Shown in pieces: positions 58,273-64,000 of a stretch of DNA of 64,000 nt. The stretch comes from a virus: IMG/VR virus record IMGVR_UViG_3300030329_006583, positions 186,001 to 250,000 of that record; one strand, 5' to 3'. Under the pieces are notes generated by a model that saw only the letters and a program-made list of their open reading frames with translations, did not search any database and was not told where the DNA came from. The number at the start of each line of letters is the position of its first letter. Position 1 is the first letter of the stretch. The position numbers and the translations under genes were made by a program.

Positions 58273-58755
58273 CTAATCTGCAACCTGCCCCAAGGCATAA
58301 CCCGTGGCTATGGTCACTACTATCCCACCAATCAACCCAACAGAAAACCAAAATTCACCAGATTCATACCATGGTGTAGGTTGAAATTTACTCTCCAAAA
58401 AACCAATTTGATCTTCCTTGATTTCCAGGATTTGATCATGTTTAAACTTTAGGGCATCCAGCTCCGCAATTTTTAGATCTAATTGCAATTTATGCTGAAT
58501 AGATAATACCTCTAAAGCCTTATCCTTTTCAATCTTGCACTGTTTGTCTTTGTTTTCTAATTCAACCGCAAGATTGGCGGCTGCCTCAGTACTGAAAAGT
58601 GTACCTGCAAATGGGGCTTTTGCACCCTTTTGAATTGTAATTATTTTTTCACCCGGGGAATCTGCAAAAGCGGAAATGGGATAAATACATACAAAACCAA
58701 TGAAAAAAAGGTTAGTGAAAAATGCTATCCATTTTATCATGATTATCTTTAACAT
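58273..58755 (-). CDS. Exported coiled-coil membrane protein, 160 aa
   Basis: Signal (IGFVCIYPISAFADSPG), a short periplasmic part with KAPFAGTLFSTEAAANLAVE, a coiled coil (LKIAELDALKFKHDQILEIK) and a C-terminal membrane helix (FSVGLIGGIVVTIATGYALG). The topology fits a virion or lysis-accessory protein; spanin is possible. TAATG with the upstream tagged gene. Confidence 0.68.
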   Translation of the reverse strand: MLKIIMIKWIAFFTNLFFIGFVCIYPISAFADSPGEKIITIQKGAKAPFAGTLFSTEAAANLAVELENKDKQCKIEKDKALEVLSIQHKLQLDLKIAELDALKFKHDQILEIKEDQIGFLESKFQPTPWYESGEFWFSVGLIGGIVVTIATGYALGQVAD

Positions 58756-59843
58756 TAGTCATTTAACCCTGCCAGCCTGTGCCACCTTTCCAAAACAAGA
58801 TCGTCGCGATTTTCCCGACTTTCCTTTTGGGGATTGCCCAAAGCGTTTCCAATAGACGTCAGCATCGGGATTAACTCGTCGGCATTGCCGTCCACAATAT
58901 GAACATTGTCATGTGTTAATCCACCGCCGGTCCCAATATAGGCGCCTGACCATCGATGGTGACCGTCTAAAATTTCCCCAGCAGAGGTCACGAATGCACC
59001 ACCCATATCACTCAAATCAGTATTACCCGTCCCCTGCAGAAATGCAAATAGCAATGACTTGCCAGCAAGAATATTACTTTGGGTAGGAATCATGGCAGAA
59101 TTTGCAAGGGAACCTCCCACTTTAACATCAATATTATCGTCCCCTTGATCACCGTCATATTTTCCTTTTGTCAAAAACGCAAGAGCCTTCCCTACCGGAT
59201 CTGCACCGCCGCCGGGCATTGCATTCATTCCATGCCGAGGATATTTATCTTCTCTTACTAATCCCTCTTCTTTCGGCTCGGGTTGTTTTCCTGCTTCAAA
59301 TTCCTTCTTTTTTTCATCAGAAAGGGTATCCAACCAAGCATCCAAACCTTCTTTGTCGGCGGCATAACTTGCCTCAATATCCACGTTGAATTTACCCCCG
59401 GGCGTCAATGCATCCTTCACCGCAGCGGCATCCTCACCCTCCAGGGCTGGCATATCTTTTTTTGCAGGCGCAGTGTTGGGCAGGGCAGCACCAACTTTTT
59501 CTATCCTATTTGTCAATGATTCCTTGCCTACTGACTCTGCCCATTTCTTAATGGCATCAGCGCCGCCGGCTTTTGCAATCGCGCCATTAGCCCAACCTGT
59601 TGCATTCATCATCGCTTGAATCAACGGGGCATTCTCGTCTCCCGACACCAATTGTTCATATGCATCTGCACCACCAAGATCGGCAATATTTGTCTTCGTG
59701 GTAACATCAATAAATGCGGCGTCGTCGGTGGTATCCCCTTGTTCAAACAACAAGGTCGCCAGGTTTGGTGAATTGGTAGTTTTTAAATCTTTGGTTTCTT
59801 GCAAAATTAAATATCGTAATTGAGCCGGTGTTAACTTTTTCAT
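58755..59843 (-). CDS. Tagged ParB/DGHHR-type protein, 362 aa
   Basis: Start at MKKLTPAQLRYLILQE (segment ends L-Q-E). Later: SAMIPTQSNILAGKSLLFAF and AGEILDGHHRWSGAYIG, the pattern of ParB-like nuclease/CTPase folds in phages (D-G-H-H-R-W). The last residues LERWHRLAGLND carry an R-W-x-x-L-A-G-L end motif also seen in the last gene of the window. Function unknown, but it may bind or cut DNA. Confidence 0.7.
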   Translation of the reverse strand: MKKLTPAQLRYLILQETKDLKTTNSPNLATLLFEQGDTTDDAAFIDVTTKTNIADLGGADAYEQLVSGDENAPLIQAMMNATGWANGAIAKAGGADAIKKWAESVGKESLTNRIEKVGAALPNTAPAKKDMPALEGEDAAAVKDALTPGGKFNVDIEASYAADKEGLDAWLDTLSDEKKKEFEAGKQPEPKEEGLVREDKYPRHGMNAMPGGGADPVGKALAFLTKGKYDGDQGDDNIDVKVGGSLANSAMIPTQSNILAGKSLLFAFLQGTGNTDLSDMGGAFVTSAGEILDGHHRWSGAYIGTGGGLTHDNVHIVDGNADELIPMLTSIGNALGNPQKESRENRDDLVLERWHRLAGLND

Positions 59844-59872
59844 TCTTTTCTTCTGCTCCACTTTGGGGAAAT

Positions 59873-60283
59873 TTATCCCTCTCCTGTATATATATCAAAT
59901 CCGGTCAGTTCCGACAATTTGTTTGTTATCTCATCTGGGTTGTCTAAATTTTTTTCTATTATTTTTTTGACTTCCTGCTTTTTCTTTTCGGACAATTGTT
60001 TTTCCAAATCATCGTATTTCTTTTCTATCGCTGCGATCGCTTCCTGGTATTTTCTCTCTGCTTCTTCTTTCTTTTGTATCTCCATACGGTGGGCTTCCTC
60101 TATTATCCCTATCTCTTTTTCATAATCTTTTTTAATTCTATCTGTGATTTCGGAATAGTTAAAGTCGCGTCGAGCCACCAACCAAATCATTACAGGTATG
60201 GCTATCCCTAGAAATAATTTCCAGTTTCTTTTACACCACGCCCAACATTTTTTACCTAATGAACTCAACGCTACCCAGGTCAT
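59873..60283 (-). CDS. Membrane coiled-coil protein, 136 aa
   Basis: I start at MTWVALSSLGKKCWAWCKRN; the upstream part lies in the neighbouring gene. Short polar region, one membrane helix (LFLGIAIPVMIWLVARR) and a long coiled coil (KEEAERKYQEAIAAIEKKYD). This inner-membrane plus coiled-coil layout matches i-spanins. Follows two small membrane genes. Confidence 0.65.
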   Translation of the reverse strand: MTWVALSSLGKKCWAWCKRNWKLFLGIAIPVMIWLVARRDFNYSEITDRIKKDYEKEIGIIEEAHRMEIQKKEEAERKYQEAIAAIEKKYDDLEKQLSEKKKQEVKKIIEKNLDNPDEITNKLSELTGFDIYTGEG

Positions 60284-60285
60284 CC

Positions 60286-60471
60286 TTATGCTCCATGTTT
60301 CCAGGCCATCACAGCATCGATGACACTTTGGCCACCAATATATACCACTGCAATCATACCCCATGTCTCAGAATCTAGATTGGAATAAGCCATCAAACCG
60401 GTGGCTGTCAGGAAGACCAAAAGCTTCCTGGAGATTAATTTTGCTAGCACCTTATCTAAAGCTGCCCTCAT
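60286..60471 (-). CDS. Holin-like membrane protein, 61 aa
   Basis: Two membrane helices: KLLVFLTATGLMAYSNLD and TWGMIAVVYIGGQSVIDAV, with an N-terminal basic helix (LDKVLAKLISRK). This shape and its place beside a second small membrane protein and a coiled-coil membrane protein suggest a holin. Confidence 0.65.
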   Translation of the reverse strand: MRAALDKVLAKLISRKLLVFLTATGLMAYSNLDSETWGMIAVVYIGGQSVIDAVMAWKHGA

Positions 60472-60496
60472 ATCATTACTCCTTTAGTGAAAGCGA

Positions 60497-60742
60497 TTAC
60501 GCCTTACCGGCTAACCCTCGGCTAAAAATGCCGTGAAGAACACCCAAAGCAACCAGGCCGACAAGGCCCTCGCTACCGAGCGACTTTGTCAGCGCCACGA
60601 TGCCACCGACCACGTCTACTGGGAAAAATGGAACCGCAGCCCCAAAAAGAATTTGCAAAACCACCGCGAGGGCCAAAAGGCACACGCTAAGTTCCGTAAA
60701 TGCTTTAACGCCATTTGTTACTTTTTCTAATGCACTCATCAC
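60497..60742 (-). CDS. Holin-like membrane protein, 81 aa
   Basis: Two to three helices: FTELSVCLLALAVVLQILFG, FPVDVVGGIVALTKSLG, LVGLVALGVLHGIFSR. A polar N-terminus (MMSALEKVTNGVKA) and a short basic end. Likely the first holin or anti-holin of the cluster. Confidence 0.65.
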   Translation of the reverse strand: MMSALEKVTNGVKAFTELSVCLLALAVVLQILFGAAVPFFPVDVVGGIVALTKSLGSEGLVGLVALGVLHGIFSRGLAGKA

Positions 60743-60819
60743 TTTTCTCCTATGTTAACCTCCCATAATGGGAAGCGCAACTTACGTTGCAAGCGATGTT
60801 TATAATTATTAGGCACAGA

Positions 60820-61074
60820 TTAGTTTGGCAAGTTCTCATCCGGATCATCGTCACCCCTTATAAAATAGTCGTAAGGATCCGGTTCGGTAAGGCTTTTTAA
60901 CACCTTATAAATTTCTGACATGTCTGTGGTAAGCTCTGCGTTAGTAATTGCAAGATATCCCAAAACTGTATTTACTTCCTCTAATTTCTTTTCCAACAGC
61001 TCTACGCGCCTACCTATTTTGGTATAATCATGACTAACTGATTGCGATAAATGTGTAATTGCCTTTTCCTTCAT
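60820..61074 (-). CDS. Coiled-coil protein, 84 aa
   Basis: Helical: TKIGRRVELLEKKLEEVNTV and LTTDMSEIYKVLKSLTEPD; the C-terminal end is acidic (RGDDDPDENLPN). Possibly a small regulator or structural adaptor. Confidence 0.65.
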   Translation of the reverse strand: MKEKAITHLSQSVSHDYTKIGRRVELLEKKLEEVNTVLGYLAITNAELTTDMSEIYKVLKSLTEPDPYDYFIRGDDDPDENLPN

Positions 61075-61116
61075 ATTTCAAATATAACCAATAAAATATT
61101 ATTTTTTAAGTTTTAA

Positions 61117-61398
61117 TTATTCACCTGTTATCGGATTGGAATCCTCAATTACGCGAAATATAGATTCAGCGTCCGTCTGGGAAAATTTACGACCTGCTTT
61201 GGTTCTCTTGCGAAGCTGCATTTCTTCCAATGTTTTTTGCATGTGAGAATCACCCTCCACTATTTGTCGTGCCAATTCCTCAAATATCTCTTGCATCGAT
61301 AGACCATGCCGAAAAGCAGTTATCTTGATTTCTGTATGTGTTTCTTTGGTTAGATTTATGTGAAGTGATTTTTTGGTCTCGAAATCACGATATGACAT
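61117..61398 (-). CDS. Ribbon-helix-helix regulator, 93 aa
   Basis: KKSLHINLTKETHTEIKITA followed by FRHGLSMQEIFEELARQIVE: the strand, helix, helix pattern of Arc/MetJ-type DNA-binding proteins. The C-terminal part is basic (LRKRTKAGRKFSQTD). It likely binds operator DNA as a dimer of dimers. Confidence 0.78.
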   Translation of the reverse strand: MSYRDFETKKSLHINLTKETHTEIKITAFRHGLSMQEIFEELARQIVEGDSHMQKTLEEMQLRKRTKAGRKFSQTDAESIFRVIEDSNPITGE

Positions 61399-61406
61399 TT
61401 AGTGTC

Positions 61407-62015
61407 CTATATCCCGCCTTCAGCTGCGATTGGGCTAGCCCCTACACCCATCGGATCCACTAAATCCTGAGGGATGTCTAGACTAATATCGTACCTGAGA
61501 TCTAAAATATCCAACATCGCGGCTGCCTGCTCGGGCCCGTATTTGTCGGTGATATAATCTTCTGCTTTTTTTACAATTAACGCCTTCATATCCAGAAGTG
61601 AATCATAATTCTTGGCTAACCTTGCTACGTCACCTGCAAATGTTTCCATATCAATTACCGGAATTTCCTCCTGTTCGTAAAGCACACGAACTATTGAGTA
61701 TTTGTTGGCCTCATTTTGTGCCTGACCTTTGGCGGCATTGATAGCATCTGTCTCAAAATCCACAAAAAGGGCATTAAGTTCATCATCAACTGATTTACCC
61801 AAAGGTTCCACTTCATCCACCCCTGGTTCTATTTGGGCCTCTTCCGCCTCAGCTTCAACTTCCGCTTCTGGGCCTTCTTCATCACCAGGTGTTTCTTCCG
61901 CATCTTCCTCAGTGGCTTCTTCAGTATCAGCCATATCGGCTTCTTCTTCTTGTTCCACAAGGAGCCTGAACTCTTCGTTTATTAGCTTTTTTAAATACTT
62001 TTTTGTCAATTTCAT
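61407..62015 (-). CDS. Tagged acidic protein, 202 aa
   Basis: MKLTKKYLKKLINEEFRLLVEQ segment (I-N-E, L-V-E). An Asp/Glu stretch follows (EATEEDAEETPGDEEGPEAE), then a helical core (KSVDDELNALFVDFETDAIN, DMKALIVKKAEDYITDKYGP). Composition resembles the acidic core proteins of T4-like heads. ATGA overlap with the downstream neighbour. Confidence 0.7.
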   Translation of the reverse strand: MKLTKKYLKKLINEEFRLLVEQEEEADMADTEEATEEDAEETPGDEEGPEAEVEAEAEEAQIEPGVDEVEPLGKSVDDELNALFVDFETDAINAAKGQAQNEANKYSIVRVLYEQEEIPVIDMETFAGDVARLAKNYDSLLDMKALIVKKAEDYITDKYGPEQAAAMLDILDLRYDISLDIPQDLVDPMGVGASPIAAEGGI

Positions 62016-62710
62016 TTGATTGCCTTCCCGATTTTTTCAGCCTTTTTAACCCTTTTCTCAATTACATCCCAATCTAATTCTTTCATCATAGCAAAAACAT
62101 ACGTCTTTCTGTCATTCAAATAATCACGATAATAAGAATTTTCCGAACAATCTAAAACAACAATTGGAAACGATGCAAAAGGAACATTAATATTATGCAG
62201 ATCTACACACACATTAATATAACGTTGAAGAAAGGTATTATAGACAGTGACTGCCCACCCATTTCTAGATGACATAGCGCATGCAATAAAATCCTTTTGC
62301 CACGCATCAAAAGAACCAAAATCCCTCTCCAACCTTATAAAAGTAAGAGAATCCATTACTAATTGACTTTTGAGATCACTAATATTTTCAAAAAACAAAG
62401 CATTCAAAAATGAAGCATTAAGATTGTAGGTTTCATCAATCTTCAAAGAACGAAATTCTGAATTATTGGCATTTGCATCTTCACGATTAACAACATCCAA
62501 TTCAATACTAATACGATTAAGGGTATCTATGTATCCTTCAAGCAATTCAAAATGAGCACGTTTATTTTTTTCACTTAAAAATTCTGTAGCTAAATTATAT
62601 CGTTTGGCTTGGGTAACATATGCCTCCTTAATGGTGGCGTGTCCTTCTTTTTCTTCCAACCCCAACGTTTCCCTGATCGTTCTTTTTATTTCATCATCAG
62701 ATATGCTCAT
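62012..62710 (-). CDS. Tagged protein, 232 aa
   Basis: MSISDDEIKRTIRETLGLEE is a variant segment (I-R-E). Body with a helical start (ATIKEAYVTQAKRYNLATEF) that looks J-domain-like in layout but lacks HPD, and an alpha/beta part with ACAMSSRNGWAVTVYN and INVPFASFPIVVLDCSENSY. Start chosen at this Met; the 23 codons upstream belong to the neighbour region. Confidence 0.65.
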   Translation of the reverse strand: MSISDDEIKRTIRETLGLEEKEGHATIKEAYVTQAKRYNLATEFLSEKNKRAHFELLEGYIDTLNRISIELDVVNREDANANNSEFRSLKIDETYNLNASFLNALFFENISDLKSQLVMDSLTFIRLERDFGSFDAWQKDFIACAMSSRNGWAVTVYNTFLQRYINVCVDLHNINVPFASFPIVVLDCSENSYYRDYLNDRKTYVFAMMKELDWDVIEKRVKKAEKIGKAIK

Positions 62711-62711
62711 T

Positions 62712-63137
62712 TTATTTAACCTCATATTCTTTTTCAAATTCTTCTTGATCCACCACAAACACCTCTTCATCAGGATCATCGGGTATTAATTCTGTTTGTA
62801 TTTTATCTAAATTAATTAATTCATCTTCACCTAATATTGCCGCAATTTTTTTATCACTGATCAAAGTATCCTCTTGATCGGGTGGGGGATCAAAACGGGG
62901 TTCATCAGGCAATCTTAAAACAATGTCAATTTTACCGGTCTCCGGATCTTCCAAAACATCATCCACAGTGTATTCATATTGAGAATCTTTATGCCTCACC
63001 TTTAAATCACGCGTTATAAGAATATTACCGTCGTCATCTATCACGTCAGATTCCCAAAGGGCTTCGTTTAAACGATCCTCGTAATAATTACGCAATAAAT
63101 CAATTATAACATTTTCTGATAAAATTTTATTTTTCAT
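62712..63137 (-). CDS. Protein with segment-like N-terminus, 141 aa
   Basis: MKNKILSENVIIDLLRNYYED, then RLNEALWESD, a segment-like start ending L-N-E. The body has ILITRDLKVRHKDSQYEYTV then DDVLEDPETGKIDIVLRLPD, an SH3/beta element known from large-phage proteins, and an acidic tail. Overlaps the next gene. Confidence 0.68.
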   Translation of the reverse strand: MKNKILSENVIIDLLRNYYEDRLNEALWESDVIDDDGNILITRDLKVRHKDSQYEYTVDDVLEDPETGKIDIVLRLPDEPRFDPPPDQEDTLISDKKIAAILGEDELINLDKIQTELIPDDPDEEVFVVDQEEFEKEYEVK

Positions 63138-64000
63138 CCTTTAGTCCCGCCATTTTTAACCAACGACTATGCATGGTGTTATTATTGGAAATTAATGATT
63201 CTCTTAACACCCCTTTAATCTCTGTGTAAGTATAAAATACCCCTTCAGAAAATACTGGTTTTCCAATAATCTGATTTAGTGCCCCGCCTAGGGCGCGCGT
63301 TTGGCTCTTCTTTTTAGATTTAGCCTGATCCATTGCACCTTTGATATCTTTAAGGTTTTGACGAGTTAATGATATGCCGTCTCCCCCTGGGGGCGCTTCG
63401 GTAGCACCAGGTGAAGTTTCTGTGGCAATGTCTTTCATTTCATTGTCCAAACCGGCATCAGTAACAATGGCATCAATTGCTTGTACTGGATCGTCGTCGC
63501 CAGGCTGCGCGGCGTCATCTAAATCTGTGGCTGCACTTTTCAAAAATGAATCTAATTCATCAGGTGTTAAAGTAAGCATTTCCTCCACAAACTGTTGCTG
63601 TTGTAATCCAAAACCAATATCACGGGTGGAGCCCAATCCCAGGCTACCTAACATGTTGGAAAAACCTTGTCCCAACCCACCGAAGACCCCTTTCGGTGCT
63701 TTCAGTTGTGCAATAATAGCCTTTTCAAAATCAGTCCTACTAGGGATTCCTGCAATATCTGCCGAGTATAGATCCAATAAGCCACCCAATGTTTTGTCAC
63801 GATCTTCTTCATTGGTTGCAATTTTGGCACCAAGATCCCCTAATGCGCCTTGCACAGTTTGAAAGGCATTCGCAATCGAACCCTGTAAAATCTGCACATT
63901 TGCAAATAACTTCGAAAGTTGCTTCATGGGATCACCCAACAGGTTGGAAAGACTTATCCCCGTCTTTAATCGGTTTGCCGCAACTTCTTTTTTGGCGTTA
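63127..64000 (-). CDS. Large helical protein, partial at right edge
   Basis: The frame stays open to the window end, reading upstream of the first ATG as NAKKEVAANRLKTGISLSNL, so the gene probably starts outside. Helical, with GDPMKQLSKLFANVQILQGS, a glycine-rich GFSNMLGSLGLGSTRDIGFG and a C-terminal segment YTEIKGVLRESLISNN followed by MHSRWLKMAGLKDEK. Probably a virion or head-associated protein. Confidence 0.68.
   Translation of the reverse strand, partial: NAKKEVAANRLKTGISLSNLLGDPMKQLSKLFANVQILQGSIANAFQTVQGALGDLGAKIATNEEDRDKTLGGLLDLYSADIAGIPSRTDFEKAIIAQLKAPKGVFGGLGQGFSNMLGSLGLGSTRDIGFGLQQQQFVEEMLTLTPDELDSFLKSAATDLDDAAQPGDDDPVQAIDAIVTDAGLDNEMKDIATETSPGATEAPPGGDGISLTRQNLKDIKGAMDQAKSKKKSQTRALGGALNQIIGKPVFSEGVFYTYTEIKGVLRESLISNNNTMHSRWLKMAGLKDEK

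Noticed and set aside
62012-62710. J-domain in the tagged protein because of its helical KEAYVTQAKRYN start
   Set aside because: There is no HPD motif and the helix pattern is not specific.

Overview
The window looks like part of a large tailed-phage genome, probably an uncultured aquatic jumbo phage. Genes are short and packed end to end, often with ATGA or TAATG overlaps, and nearly all lie on the minus strand. There are three tRNA genes with encoded CCA, fibre-like and other virion-like proteins, holin-like peptides, a phage-sized sigma factor and a 5'-3' exonuclease. No terminase, major capsid protein, portal or DNA polymerase is visible here, so the phage assignment is an inference from gene style and content. 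The host is unknown.

Layout. 0-11.6 kb: the end of an FKBP-type isomerase gene, a fibre-like protein, many small membrane proteins, an esterase-like protein, tRNA-Leu, a metallopeptidase, a cysteine synthase-like enzyme and a lysozyme-like protein. 11.7-25.3 kb: a dense array of genes that nearly all begin with the same amphipathic, basic segment (typically MKITKRQLRRIIKEE or MKLLREYIRELLVE), followed by unrelated domains: EF-hands, an HD hydrolase, DUF192, a GNAT-like domain, coiled coils and unknowns. 24-27.5 kb: IscA and IscU, an IMP dehydrogenase-like enzyme, and tilS beside a CAU tRNA. 28-38 kb: DnaJ, ATP-dependent PEP carboxykinase, a UV endonuclease, two paralogous virion-like proteins and a large lipoprotein with MopE-like repeats and a VWA domain. 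38-47.5 kb: tRNA-Arg, a J-domain protein, DnaK, peptide deformylase, a GapR-like protein, a sigma factor, GroEL and an exonuclease. 48-64 kb: nuclease-like and ligase-like proteins, an NMNAT-like enzyme, a DCoH-like protein, a holin-like cluster, an RHH regulator and more tagged proteins.

The strongest unifying signal is the shared segment. About 35 copies occur at N-termini, C-termini or inside proteins, and nearly all end in [L/I/V]-x-E. That is the cleavage consensus of T4-type prohead proteases, whose internal head proteins carry short cleaved N-terminal targeting peptides. My main hypothesis is that these proteins are packed into the capsid and trimmed there, which would mean a large cargo of enzymes delivered with the DNA. 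A second pattern is a recurrent minus-strand promoter, CGTGYAAA-N16-TATAAT. It may relate to the encoded sigma factor, which keeps region 2 but seems to lack a normal region 4.2. The phage also carries an unusual set of host-type functions: folding (DnaK, DnaJ, GroEL, FKBP, deformylase), Fe-S assembly, cysteine, purine and PEP metabolism, and lysidine tRNA modification.
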